Made by a program: the position numbers and the translations under genes | From: Bacteroidales bacterium | GTDB taxonomy: Bacteria > Bacteroidota > Bacteroidia > Bacteroidales > F082 | Reading direction: 5' to 3' | DNA length: 43,370 nt | Assembly (NCBI GenBank): GCA_017616675.1 | Contig: JAFZXR010000070.1 | Span: 1-43,370, forward strand | In this document: positions 11,225 to 19,594 of the stretch, piece after piece | How positions within the stretch are numbered: position 1 is the stretch's first letter | Layout of the letters: every line of letters starts with the position of its first letter | Notes under the pieces: generated by a model | What the model saw: the letters and a program-made list of their open reading frames with translations, nothing else | Told to the model about the DNA's origin: nothing | The model's database searches: none

Positions 11225-12244
11225 TTATTTCACTACGTCGACAGTGATGCCGTTTTTAAGTTTGGTCTGACCTGTCAGCACCACGGTGGCATTGTCGTCG
11301 ATGCCGCTGATCACCTCGTATTTGTTGCCCATCCTGCGTCCGAGCTCGACGACGGTGTATGTCACGGTGCCGTCTTCGTTGAGGATGTACACATACTGCT
11401 CGCCTGAGCCTACCTGCTTCAGGACGGCTCTGTCGGGCACCACCACGCGGAAGTTATCGCCGTAGTTGACGGTGACGCGCGCAAACATACCTGGACGAAG
11501 CGTCAGGTCTTTGTTGGCAAACTTCACCTCGACAGGGAAGGTGTGCGTCATCGAGTTGATGGTAGGGTAGATGAGGTCGACAGTGCCTTTAAACACCTGG
11601 TCGCCGTAAGCGTCGGTGGTGATGTCGACTTCCATGCCTTTCTTTATCTGTGAATACTTGCTTTCCGAGATGTTGATGAGCATCTTCACCGGGTTGATCT
11701 TCTGAACCACAAACAGAGGCTGTGTCATGGCATACATGTCGCCTTCGTCGTAGTTACGGGCTGTCACTACGCCACTGATAGGGCTCTTCAGCACTGTGTT
11801 TTCGAGAAGATTCTTGTAAGTCTTCTGTGATACGTCGTATTTCAGCGTCATAGCCTCGTAGTCTGACTGTGAAGTAGCTCCAATCTCATGAAGCTGCTCG
11901 ATACGGCCGAACTCGATGGAGTCGTTGATGAGCTGAAGACGTGCCTTCTCGAGGTTTACCTCGTCCATGCGTGCCAGCGTCTGACCTGCATTGACTTTAT
12001 CGCCGACCTCAACGTAAATCTTGCTGATACGTGCTGCCGACTGTGGCGCGATGTTGTTCACGATGTCGGCCTCGATGGTCGTAGGGTAGACCTGAAGCTG
12101 TGAGACATACTCAGCATTTACTGTGGTTACCGTCACTTTCGGATTTTCCTCCACAAACTGCTGATTGTTCTGGTTTTGCTCTCCGCATGACATCATCACG
12201 ATGGCAACGGCGGCGGTTAATAAGGTGTTTAATTTTTTCATCAT
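11225..12244 (-). CDS. RND efflux periplasmic adaptor (membrane fusion protein), lipoprotein
   Basis: 339-aa adaptor that bridges the permease and the TolC-like channel. The signal peptide ends in lipobox MMSC (C20 lipidated), so it is anchored to a membrane by acylation. Next come the first half-lipoyl strand (near VTTVNAEYVSQLQVYP), a short helical hairpin around LARMDEVNLEKARLQLINDS, the second half-lipoyl segment VLKSPISGVVTARNYDEGDMY, then beta-barrel and membrane-proximal domains. Two adjacent ATGs (12244 and 12241) are possible starts; either keeps the lipobox. It sits 9 bases after the tolC-like gene and 21 bases before the permease gene. Confidence 0.94.
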   Translation of the reverse strand: MMKKLNTLLTAAVAIVMMSCGEQNQNNQQFVEENPKVTVTTVNAEYVSQLQVYPTTIEADIVNNIAPQSAARISKIYVEVGDKVNAGQTLARMDEVNLEKARLQLINDSIEFGRIEQLHEIGATSQSDYEAMTLKYDVSQKTYKNLLENTVLKSPISGVVTARNYDEGDMYAMTQPLFVVQKINPVKMLINISESKYSQIKKGMEVDITTDAYGDQVFKGTVDLIYPTINSMTHTFPVEVKFANKDLTLRPGMFARVTVNYGDNFRVVVPDRAVLKQVGSGEQYVYILNEDGTVTYTVVELGRRMGNKYEVISGIDDNATVVLTGQTKLKNGITVDVVK

Positions 12245-12253
12245 ATTAATATT

Positions 12254-13585
12254 TTATTCTTCTTTTCCTGCTAATTCGTCCATTGCGGCTTTCGTCTTCA
12301 TGAAGTTGTAGATGGCCTGACTCATGGTGAGCTGTGCCTGTACCAGCGCCAGCTGAGCGTCGTTGAGCTCAAGCAGAGTGGCTTTTCCGAGTTGATACAT
12401 CCTCTCGGCGATGTCGTAGCTTCTCTGCGCCATCTCCAGCGTCGACTCGGCTGCCGAATAGTTCTTCATATATGTCGCAATCTGGTTTTCGTAGTTTTTA
12501 TAGGCAATCTGAAGGTTACGCTCGGTATCCTCGAGGTTGAGCTGCATGATATCCTGCGTGGCCTTGTACTGACGGATGGTGTTATGCTTAGAGAATCCAC
12601 TGAAAAGCGGGATGTTGAGACTCAATCCGGCTACCGAATATGGAAACCATTTGAAGTTGAAATCGTCGCCCATCGCCATGTAATTATATGCAAATGATGC
12701 AGATAGAGTAGGGATGTACTGATATTTCGTCATCTTGATGGTGCGCTCAATCTGTTGCTGCTGCAATTTGAACTGCACGATAGAACTGTTATTCTCAAGA
12801 TCAGTGTTCTCATCCATCAGGCTATATGCCATGAGGTCGTCCTTGTATTGGTCGAGGTCGCCTGCTACGCCTATTTTCGCGTCGAGGTCGACACCCATCA
12901 CCGCCTTGAGCTGCCAGATGGCGAGGTCGATGGCCATCATCGAACTGTAGAGGTTGGGCTCGGCGTTTTTCACGTTGACTTGAGCTCTAAGATATTCATA
13001 CTCAGAGGTTTTGCCTGCGTTGTAGAGCTGCTCGGTATGCTCGAGGTTTTCGGCTGCGTTGTCGTAAACGTCTTGGTACACATCGCACACCTGCTGGGCG
13101 AGCAATACTGCGTAAAATGCTTGTTTTACCTGCGAAATCATCGAAATCTTCGATGAGCGGGCCTGCTCGACGGCGAGTTCCACGTCAAGGGCCGACAGTT
13201 TCAGCGACTGCCACAGCTGCGCGTTGATGAGAGGCATGGTGGCGCTGATGCCTGCGTTGACGTTGTTCCATTTACCGACTTCGATTTCCATTGCCTGACC
13301 GCCGAAATCCATTGCCATGCGTTGCTTTTTGATGGTGCGTTGGTAGCTTCCCGATGCCGTGATGTTAGGATACAAAGCGGCGTAGGTGCCTTTCTTCGAA
13401 TATCCCGACTTCTCGATGGTGAGGTTGGCGATTTTCACGCTGTTACTTTCCTCAAGGGCGATTTCAATGGCCTGGTCGAGACTGATTATGAGCGAGTCCT
13501 GAGCCTGCTGGGCTTTCACCATACCGCCCGACATCAGCAATAAGAGGCATGAAACCGTCGTAAACACACTTTTAAATCTTGACAT
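12254..13585 (-). CDS. TolC family outer-membrane efflux channel
   Basis: First gene of the pump operon, 443 aa. A Sec signal peptide (about residues 1-25, ending VKAQ) is followed by two repeats of the outer-membrane efflux protein fold, each with long coiled-coil helices and beta strands. Typical segments are LDQAIEIALEESNSVKIA at the start of repeat one and the AERMYQLGKATLLELNDAQ motif in repeat two. It forms the trimeric outer-membrane and periplasmic tunnel of the efflux system. The leader of about 40 bases is long compared with other genes here. The operon promoter lies upstream, beyond which is the 108-bp inverted repeat and then trkH in the opposite direction. Confidence 0.94.
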   Translation of the reverse strand: MSRFKSVFTTVSCLLLLMSGGMVKAQQAQDSLIISLDQAIEIALEESNSVKIANLTIEKSGYSKKGTYAALYPNITASGSYQRTIKKQRMAMDFGGQAMEIEVGKWNNVNAGISATMPLINAQLWQSLKLSALDVELAVEQARSSKISMISQVKQAFYAVLLAQQVCDVYQDVYDNAAENLEHTEQLYNAGKTSEYEYLRAQVNVKNAEPNLYSSMMAIDLAIWQLKAVMGVDLDAKIGVAGDLDQYKDDLMAYSLMDENTDLENNSSIVQFKLQQQQIERTIKMTKYQYIPTLSASFAYNYMAMGDDFNFKWFPYSVAGLSLNIPLFSGFSKHNTIRQYKATQDIMQLNLEDTERNLQIAYKNYENQIATYMKNYSAAESTLEMAQRSYDIAERMYQLGKATLLELNDAQLALVQAQLTMSQAIYNFMKTKAAMDELAGKEE

Positions 13586-13630
13586 TTTATCTTATTTTTT
13601 ATTCTTTTTTCACCTATTAATTATAATCTG

Positions 13631-13638
13631 CAAAAATA
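13631..13638 (-). promoter_or_regulatory. Predicted -7 box of the efflux operon
   Basis: Minus-strand TATTTTTG, a perfect TAnnTTTG, ending 45 bases before the tolC-like ATG. It is the only such box seen between the operon and trkH on this strand. Confidence 0.58.
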
Positions 13639-13710
13639 ATGATTTCTCCGACACGATTTTAAAAGAAAGTTGACTTTTCACCCGCTATTTTGGCCGTTTC
13701 AGAGCAGCAA

Positions 13711-13818
13711 TTCGTCATTTCGAGCGAAATGAAATGGAGTCGAGAAATCCTCCAGCAACGAAAGTATATTCTCAATGAGGATTTCTCCATTCCGCTTCGC
13801 TACAGTCGAAATGACGAA
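13711..13818. repeat. 108-bp imperfect inverted repeat (MITE-like or palindromic intergenic repeat)
   Basis: Two arms of 42 bases (13711-13752 and 13777-13818) flank a 24-base centre. The outer 13 bases TTCGTCATTTCGA pair perfectly with TCGAAATGACGAA at the far end, and the inner 10 bases AGAAATCCTC pair perfectly with GAGGATTTCT. The middle of the arms pairs only partly but has the same composition (GGAGTCGAG against CGCTTCGCTACAG). Similar TCATTTCGA-to-TCGAAATGA palindromes are familiar to me as intergenic repeats in environmental and gut Bacteroidota genomes. No protein is encoded. It lies between the efflux operon promoter and the trkH -7 box, ending 29 bases before that box. I see no second copy in this window. 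Confidence 0.85.
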
Positions 13819-13847
13819 AAAAATAATATTATATTAAAACTTTTTTG

Positions 13848-13855
13848 TATTTTTG
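13848..13855 (+). promoter_or_regulatory. Predicted -7 box of trkH
   Basis: TATTTTTG matches TAnnTTTG, 23 bases before the trkH ATG and 29 bases after the inverted repeat. The repeat therefore occupies the region just upstream of the core promoter. Confidence 0.6.
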
Positions 13856-13878
13856 CAGATTGCACAAATGACTAAAAA

Positions 13879-15408
13879 ATGAAAGCGAAGATCTACGGTG
13901 TCTTTATTCTCGTTGAGGCGTTCTTCATGGGAATCGCCTCGATGGTGGCGCTTTACTACAACGTACATAGCGGTGAGAAAGACGTGGTGTCGTTGCTGGC
14001 CGCCACTATGATTACCGGTATCTTTGGCTTCATTCTTCTCTCGGCAGGCCGCGAAAAAGCTAGAAAAAGCGGCGGTCGCGTGCAGAAGATAGAGAGCCTC
14101 ACGATGAAAGACTCGTTTGTGCTCGTCACTGTGGCATGGGTGCTCTTTGCGGTATTCGGCATGCTGCCGTTCATCTTCACAGGTTCCATCGACAACATCA
14201 CCGATGCCTTCTTCGAGTCGATGTCGGGATTCACCACCACTGGTGCCACGATCATGAATAACATTGATTCTCAGCCACATGGAATTCTGTTCTGGCGAAG
14301 CATTACGCAATGGTTGGGCGGCTTGGGTATCATCGTGTTGTTCCTCGCCATCATCCCTGCTTTGAATAAAAACTCAAATAAAACCACCCTTTTTGCGGCT
14401 GAGATGTCGGGCTTGAGCGTCAAGAAGTTACACCCTAAGATGGCTGTCACGGCACGTCATCTTTATTTGATTTACATGTTCCTGACGGTGGTTTGTGCTT
14501 TGGTTTACTGGGCAGGTCCGATGAACCTCTACGACGCTGTGTGTCACGCACTTACGACTATGTCGAGCGGCGGTTTCAGCACGCATCAGTCGAGCATCGG
14601 GTATTTCAACTCAAGTTACGTTGAGTATTTCTGCGCCTTGTTTATGATAATGTCGGGCGTCAACTTCTCGCTTTATTATTTCCTTTCAAGAGGCGATGTG
14701 AAATATTTCCTGAAAAACGAGGAGCTACGCTGGTATTTCGGCGTCATCGTGATAATGGTGGCTGTCATGACGGCATTGTTCTACTATGCTCCTACGGTAG
14801 AGACCATCGCCACCGACACTTCGGCATATCCTGAGCCTACGTTCGAATCGAGGTTCCGCGCATCTTTGTTCCATGTATCCACAATAATAACCTCGACAGG
14901 ATTCCAGGGCTCGTGCTATGATTACACTTTATGGGGCGGGTTGTTCCTGTTCCCGACGCTGCTTTTGATGCTGAGTGGTGCTTGCGCAGGATCAACATCC
15001 GGTGGTATCAAAATCATCCGCTGGATGGTATGCCTCAAGTCTATCCGCATCACTATCAAGCAGTTCATGCATCCGAGCGCTGTCTTTTCAGTGAAAGTGT
15101 CGAAAGAGGTGGTGTCGAACGAAATTCTTCTCAGAACCTTGAATTTCCTGTTCTTCTACGTGATAATATGCATCATCAGCGTCATCGTGCTGGCTATCAG
15201 CGGATGCGAGTTCGAAGAGAGCGTGTTTAATGTCATCACAGCCTTAAGTAACATGGGACCTGGCTACAAGTCAACAGGTCCGGCCACGACGTTCTCCGAA
15301 CTCACCGTCACAGCGAAGTGGGTGATGTCGTTCCTAATGCTAATGGGTCGTCTCGAGATCTACACAGTGCTGCTGATCTTCACGCCGACTTTCTGGAACA
15401 AAAAATAA
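13879..15408 (+). CDS. trkH: TrkH family potassium uptake protein
   Basis: Membrane subunit of a Trk/Ktr K+ transporter, 509 aa. All four pore loops with their filter glycines are visible: SGFTTTGATIM (G122), MSSGGFSTH (G231), ITSTGFQGS (G341) and LSNMGPGY (G460). Between them lie the expected M1-P-M2 helix pairs, and the segment SGACAGSTSGGIKIIRW precedes the last repeat, as in the family. The usual regulatory partner TrkA/KtrA, with an NAD-binding domain, is not in the window. The gene ends 5 bases from the convergent mechanosensitive channel gene. Together they suggest K+ accumulation and osmolyte release managed from one locus. Confidence 0.96.
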   Translation: MKAKIYGVFILVEAFFMGIASMVALYYNVHSGEKDVVSLLAATMITGIFGFILLSAGREKARKSGGRVQKIESLTMKDSFVLVTVAWVLFAVFGMLPFIFTGSIDNITDAFFESMSGFTTTGATIMNNIDSQPHGILFWRSITQWLGGLGIIVLFLAIIPALNKNSNKTTLFAAEMSGLSVKKLHPKMAVTARHLYLIYMFLTVVCALVYWAGPMNLYDAVCHALTTMSSGGFSTHQSSIGYFNSSYVEYFCALFMIMSGVNFSLYYFLSRGDVKYFLKNEELRWYFGVIVIMVAVMTALFYYAPTVETIATDTSAYPEPTFESRFRASLFHVSTIITSTGFQGSCYDYTLWGGLFLFPTLLLMLSGACAGSTSGGIKIIRWMVCLKSIRITIKQFMHPSAVFSVKVSKEVVSNEILLRTLNFLFFYVIICIISVIVLAISGCEFEESVFNVITALSNMGPGYKSTGPATTFSELTVTAKWVMSFLMLMGRLEIYTVLLIFTPTFWNKK

Positions 15409-15413
15409 TCTAA

Positions 15414-16667
15414 CTATTTGTCATTCAACATGTTAATCGAGTACGACGAAGGTCTTTGATAGATCTTCAGGTCGAACTGATTAATGACCGCATAAATGTG
15501 GTCGAAGATGTCGTTCTGTATCGCCTCATATGAGAGCCAGTCGGTCTTCGCGCTGAAGCAGTAAACCTGCAGCGGCACACCGAACTCTGTCGGGTCTTTC
15601 TGGCGAACCAGCATCGTCAGATTGTGGTTCAGATTCGGGTTTTGTTTGATGTATTCCGTAAGATAAGCCCTGAAGATGCCGATATTTGTCTGCCTGCGGC
15701 CGTTGACAAGACTGGAGGTGTCGATATTGTTCTTCTTGTTGTATTCGGCAATCTCGGCTTCTTTTTTGTCGATATATTTCGAAACAAGCTGGAATTTCTT
15801 ATATTTTTCAAGCATTTCCGGCGTGCAGAATTTGATGGTGTCAAGGTCGATGATGATTGAACGCGAGATACGGCGGCCTCCCGACTCAGTCATTCCGCGC
15901 CAGTTGATAAACGGATCGGAGATGAGGGTGTAGGTAGGGATGGTGGCAATTGTGTTGTCCCAGTTTTTGACTTTCACGGTTGTCAGACCGACATCGATGA
16001 CGTTACCGTCGGCTTCGCCTTTCACAATCCAGTCGCCGATACGTACCATGTCGTTGGAAGTCAATTGAATACCGCCGACAAAGCCGAGGATAGGATCTTT
16101 GAAGACAAGCATCAGCACTGCCGAAAGAGTACCGAGTCCGATCAGAAGGTCTTTCATGTCTTTGTTGATTATAACGCCGATGACCAGCAAAATGCAAATC
16201 ATGATGGCGATTATCTTGGCTACCTGCATAAAGCCTTTCATCGGCTTGTTCTTTGACACGTCAAATGAGTTGTAAATATCTGATATCGAATCAGTTATCG
16301 AGATGATGATGCCAGTGAACGTTGTAATTTCTCCAATACGCGCCAAGGCAAAGATAAATCCGTCAAGCATGTCCAAATCCGGGGCAACAGCATAAATCAA
16401 GCCTTGAATCATGTAAACGGGGATAAGAAATGCTATCCTTTTCTCCAATTTCTTGCCCAAGAAATAGTCGTCGTATTTTGTCTTCGTCTTTCTGATTAAG
16501 CCGCCTACAAAACTCTTAAGTATCCATTTGGCTAGGAAAAACAAGCCAAACGCTACAGCCAAAAGAGTTATTATTCCGATTCCTTGCGAAAAGTTTTTAG
16601 CCCATTCTTCAGTCAGGTGCATGTCTAAAAACAGCGTTTCTAAAATGTGTAAATACTTAGCAATCAT
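15414..16667 (-). CDS. Mechanosensitive ion channel of the MscS superfamily, YbdG-like
   Basis: 417-aa channel that opens on membrane tension to release solutes after hypo-osmotic shock. Transmembrane helices lie near residues 28-50, 78-96, 105-125 and 148-168. The pore helix follows (about 172-200: GLGTLSAVLMLVFKDPILGF), then the MscS beta domain (IGDWIVKGEADGNVIDVGL). The segment NWRGMTESGGRRISRS and the total length match the E. coli YbdG miniconductance branch rather than small MscS. It is the last gene of a three-gene operon with the diacylglycerol kinase (11-base gap) and the LtaS-like gene. Confidence 0.93.
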   Translation of the reverse strand: MIAKYLHILETLFLDMHLTEEWAKNFSQGIGIITLLAVAFGLFFLAKWILKSFVGGLIRKTKTKYDDYFLGKKLEKRIAFLIPVYMIQGLIYAVAPDLDMLDGFIFALARIGEITTFTGIIISITDSISDIYNSFDVSKNKPMKGFMQVAKIIAIMICILLVIGVIINKDMKDLLIGLGTLSAVLMLVFKDPILGFVGGIQLTSNDMVRIGDWIVKGEADGNVIDVGLTTVKVKNWDNTIATIPTYTLISDPFINWRGMTESGGRRISRSIIIDLDTIKFCTPEMLEKYKKFQLVSKYIDKKEAEIAEYNKKNNIDTSSLVNGRRQTNIGIFRAYLTEYIKQNPNLNHNLTMLVRQKDPTEFGVPLQVYCFSAKTDWLSYEAIQNDIFDHIYAVINQFDLKIYQRPSSYSINMLNDK

Positions 16668-16678
16668 AGTGTTATGTT

Positions 16679-17575
16679 TTATTTATTCTTTTTTTCAGGT
16701 AATAAAATATTCAAACTTAAAGGATTTATCTCGACCACCACATTCTTTGTCATCATCACGGCTTCTCCGTCGATATTGGCAAAGTCTTCCTTCGGTCGTA
16801 TCACATTGATTTTCTTAGCTTTATGAATGTCGACATACTTGGTCCGGTCGATATGTTGTGTCATCAGACGTTCGGCGACGTAAGGAATCACCAGCAGATT
16901 GGGCTTTTTGAAGATGCAGACGTCAAGCAGACCGTCGTTGAGCGAGGCGTGAGGGGAGACCGCGGCGTTGAAGCCGAACTGGTTGCTGTTGGCAAACGAG
17001 ATGAACAGCGGCTCGCAGTCGAACTCTTCCTTATCGTCAAGGATAATGTGGTATTTCTCGGGTTTGAACTTGAAATATTTCTCCGTAATGAGCTTAAAAT
17101 AGGTCTTAAAGCCTCTGTTTGGGTCCCTGGCGAAGTAATCGGCTATTATGGCATCGAATCCCACGCCGGCGATGCTCACGTAAGGCACTCCGTTGACGGT
17201 AGCGGTGTCAATCTTTGCCTTCACACCTTTGTTTATCACCTCAGTGATGACTTTCTTAGCTTTTAAAGGCAGATGCAGATGACGCGCCAGGCCGTTGCCC
17301 GAGCCGTAAGGCACTATCGCAAAGGTCTGACGGGCCCCAATCATGTTGGTTGCCACCTCGTTGATGGTGCCGTCGCCACCCACAGCCACGATGATGTCGT
17401 AATCGTCGTCGATGGCTTGCTTTGTCAGCTCTGCCGCGTGACCGCCATATTCGGTGAGCGTTATGGTGTAGTCGTATTTGTCCTTGTCAATCAATTTTTC
17501 AACTATCGAAGGAAATTTCGACTTGTCGTGATGACCCGAGATGGGGTTGACAATAAACAAAATCTTCTCTTTCAT
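16679..17575 (-). CDS. Diacylglycerol/lipid kinase family protein (DagK/YegS-like)
   Basis: 298-aa soluble kinase of the diacylglycerol kinase catalytic family. Key motifs are GGDGTINEV (66-74), the nucleotide-binding core, and PYGSGNGLARHL (89-100). The second domain includes GVGFDAIIADYFAR and the C-terminal NIDGEAVMM segment characteristic of DgkB/YegS proteins. Its start overlaps the stop of the LtaS-like gene by four bases (ATGA), so the two should be translationally coupled. In Firmicutes, DgkB phosphorylates the diacylglycerol released when LtaS uses phosphatidylglycerol as phosphoglycerol donor; the same coupling is the natural reading here, by inference. Sphingoid bases are an alternative substrate, because Bacteroidota make sphingolipids. 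Confidence 0.92.
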   Translation of the reverse strand: MKEKILFIVNPISGHHDKSKFPSIVEKLIDKDKYDYTITLTEYGGHAAELTKQAIDDDYDIIVAVGGDGTINEVATNMIGARQTFAIVPYGSGNGLARHLHLPLKAKKVITEVINKGVKAKIDTATVNGVPYVSIAGVGFDAIIADYFARDPNRGFKTYFKLITEKYFKFKPEKYHIILDDKEEFDCEPLFISFANSNQFGFNAAVSPHASLNDGLLDVCIFKKPNLLVIPYVAERLMTQHIDRTKYVDIHKAKKINVIRPKEDFANIDGEAVMMTKNVVVEINPLSLNILLPEKKNK

Positions 17576-19500
17576 TTTATGTATAACTTATTGTTAATCA
17601 TTCTGTTAGTATATTGCTGCAGACGCATCCTGAACTTGCTGTTGAGCTCGTCCCAAACGTCTTCGTCGCCTTCTTTATAAAGGTTGTTGGTCAGACAAGG
17701 GTCTTCCTTGATGTCGAACACCGAAGTGATGTTCTGACCGTCGGATTGAAGCATGTAGCGGCCGTCGGAATACTCGTAGATATTGTTGAGATAGCTAGCA
17801 AAACAAGGCTCTTGCAGACTGTCGAACACGTTGCGGCCGAAGCTGAACACTGTGTCGTTGTAGCCTAAAGCAGCCAGCAGACTGACTCCAATGTCGGTTT
17901 GCTGAGCTAAAATATTGGTATTCAATGGTTTAATGACGCTAGGCGCATAAAATGCCGTCACAATCTGATATTGTCCGTAGCCGTTGAGATAGTTGTCGAA
18001 GCGGTGCTCAGGGTTGACGTGGTCACCCACGATGACGAAGATGGTGCTGTCGAACCAGCTGTAATTGCTGATGGTTTCGAAAAAATGACGCATGGCGTCG
18101 TCGGTGTAGCGCATGGTCTTCTCGAAGTCGGTTTTATAGTCGCCTTCTGGCAAATCATATCCCTTCGGAAGCTTGAACGGATGGTGTGACGAGAGCGTGA
18201 AAACGCCTGCCGCGAAAGGTTTTTCCATCTCGTTGACCTTCTGTGCCGTAAACTGCAGGAAAGGCATGTCGGAAATGCCCCAAACGCCGTCATAATCGTC
18301 GTCGTTGCCGTATTCGTTGCGACCGTAATAGCTGTCGAATCCGGCGGAAATGGCCGACGCGTTGAAATTCATGGTGCCGTTGTTTCCGCCGTGGAAGAAA
18401 GCCGTGGAATAGCCGTGTTGCTTTAAAATACTGCCTATTCCGTCGAGACGGTTAGCCGCGTAACGCGATTCCACGTAGTCTTTCGACATCAGCGAGGGAA
18501 GGCCCGAGAAAATGCTTGTCAAAGCTTCAATCGACTGTCGCCCGTTGGCCATGCCGTCGAACACCAGACTCTGCTCAAGCAGCGAGTCGAGGAACGGCGT
18601 GATTGTCGTGGCGCGGCGCTGATTGTAAAACTTCACCATCTCCTGTCCGTGACTCTCCAAGATGATGATCATGATGTTAAAGCCAGGGATGGTTTTGTCG
18701 ATAAACCTATTGACAGTCAATTCGTTATGAATAGGAGAGTAGAACTGCTCGATCTCGTCTTCGTCGTAAAAGTGGAGGGGTTTTAGCACTTCCCCCGACG
18801 CGCCGCGCCCGATGGTGAACGGAGTGTTCAAAACCAGCGGAATGTTCTGTGTTTTCGTGTAGTTTGCCGCAGTGATGATGCTCATCGGCTTGTTCTGTAG
18901 TCCACCACGGAGCCCGATAATCGATGCAGCCACGAGGGCGAGGAATATCAAGGTGCGCGTGAGGTACCAGAGACTGCGGTTTTTTATCTCTATTGGCTTG
19001 ACTTTAGTCTTTCTTGTCAATAAAATAATAAGGAATAAAAAGACCGCGAAAATCACCACCATAAACCAGAAGTCGACCAGGAACTGTTTGATCAAACCGC
19101 CTTGGTTGTCGTCGGTATGTTGGGCAAAACCGAAGAGCTCCGACGTCATTCTTTTGTCGATATAGCGGTAATAAATGACGTCGATAAGATTTAAAGTAAT
19201 ACTTAAAGTATTCGTTATAACAAAAAGAATATCAACAACTTGCCGATACACTTTATTGTATTTAAACTCAAGCGGGATTCCGTAAAAAACAAGGAACGGC
19301 AGGTTGGCGATGATAAGTGTCCAGATGTCGAAACGCATCCCGATGAAGAACAGTTTGAACTGCTCGCCGATGCCCACTCCAGGGAAGTTGCCGGTGTTGA
19401 AAAGGAACAGCAGCCAGCGGCTGAAGGCCAGCAAAAGGAGCATCGCGCTGAGTCGCACGACGAACACTTTCCACAACGGGAGTTCCTTTTTCTTTAACAT
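17572..19500 (-). CDS. LtaS/OpgB-like phosphoglycerol or phosphoethanolamine transferase, alkaline phosphatase superfamily
   Basis: 642-aa polytopic enzyme: membrane helices near residues 11-35, 58-75, 88-112, 143-162 and 181-198, then an extracytoplasmic sulfatase-fold domain. Residues aligning with the LtaS active site are present: E282 in IILESHGQEM, the nucleophile position S323 in NGRQSIEAL (Thr in S. aureus LtaS), H439/H440 in LSSHHPF, and D493-H494 in VGDHVNPEH. It should transfer a phosphoglycerol or related head group from phospholipid to an acceptor outside the inner membrane. Bacteroidota are not known to make lipoteichoic acid, so the acceptor is unknown. It is first in an operon with the diacylglycerol kinase, which fits release of diacylglycerol. 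The ATG at 19500 is 14 bases after a -7 box. Confidence 0.88.
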   Translation of the reverse strand: MLKKKELPLWKVFVVRLSAMLLLLAFSRWLLFLFNTGNFPGVGIGEQFKLFFIGMRFDIWTLIIANLPFLVFYGIPLEFKYNKVYRQVVDILFVITNTLSITLNLIDVIYYRYIDKRMTSELFGFAQHTDDNQGGLIKQFLVDFWFMVVIFAVFLFLIILLTRKTKVKPIEIKNRSLWYLTRTLIFLALVAASIIGLRGGLQNKPMSIITAANYTKTQNIPLVLNTPFTIGRGASGEVLKPLHFYDEDEIEQFYSPIHNELTVNRFIDKTIPGFNIMIIILESHGQEMVKFYNQRRATTITPFLDSLLEQSLVFDGMANGRQSIEALTSIFSGLPSLMSKDYVESRYAANRLDGIGSILKQHGYSTAFFHGGNNGTMNFNASAISAGFDSYYGRNEYGNDDDYDGVWGISDMPFLQFTAQKVNEMEKPFAAGVFTLSSHHPFKLPKGYDLPEGDYKTDFEKTMRYTDDAMRHFFETISNYSWFDSTIFVIVGDHVNPEHRFDNYLNGYGQYQIVTAFYAPSVIKPLNTNILAQQTDIGVSLLAALGYNDTVFSFGRNVFDSLQEPCFASYLNNIYEYSDGRYMLQSDGQNITSVFDIKEDPCLTNNLYKEGDEDVWDELNSKFRMRLQQYTNRMINNKLYIK

Positions 19501-19514
19501 ATTCTAAATTTTTG

Positions 19515-19522
19515 CAAATATA
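19515..19522 (-). promoter_or_regulatory. Predicted -7 box of the LtaS-like operon
   Basis: Minus-strand TATATTTG, a perfect TAnnTTTG, 14 bases before the ATG. The heptamer repeat at 19531-19558 lies immediately upstream of it. Confidence 0.58.
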
Positions 19523-19530
19523 TAAAAATT

Positions 19531-19558
19531 CTTTTAACTTTTATCTTTTAACTTTAAA
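19531..19558. repeat. Heptameric tandem repeat, CTTTTAW family (4 units)
   Basis: Four consecutive 7-base units: CTTTTAA, CTTTTAT, CTTTTAA, CTTTAAA. They fill the space between the two divergent -7 boxes of the LtaS-like operon and the M23 peptidase gene. A related heptamer run on the opposite strand occurs at 33006-33040, also between divergent promoters. Confidence 0.75.
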
Positions 19559-19568
19559 CTAAATTTTG

Positions 19569-19576
19569 TATATTTG
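19569..19576 (+). promoter_or_regulatory. Predicted -7 box of the M23 peptidase gene
   Basis: TATATTTG matches TAnnTTTG and ends 18 bases before the ATG at 19595. The heptamer repeat ends 10 bases upstream of it and so covers the -33 region. Confidence 0.6.
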
Positions 19577-19594
19577 TAGAAAATTTTATTGAAG

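Noticed and set aside
13834..14310. 158-codon minus-strand frame across the trkH start and its promoter
   Set aside because: His/Glu/Arg-rich shadow of trkH that would run through the trkH promoter; no family resemblance.
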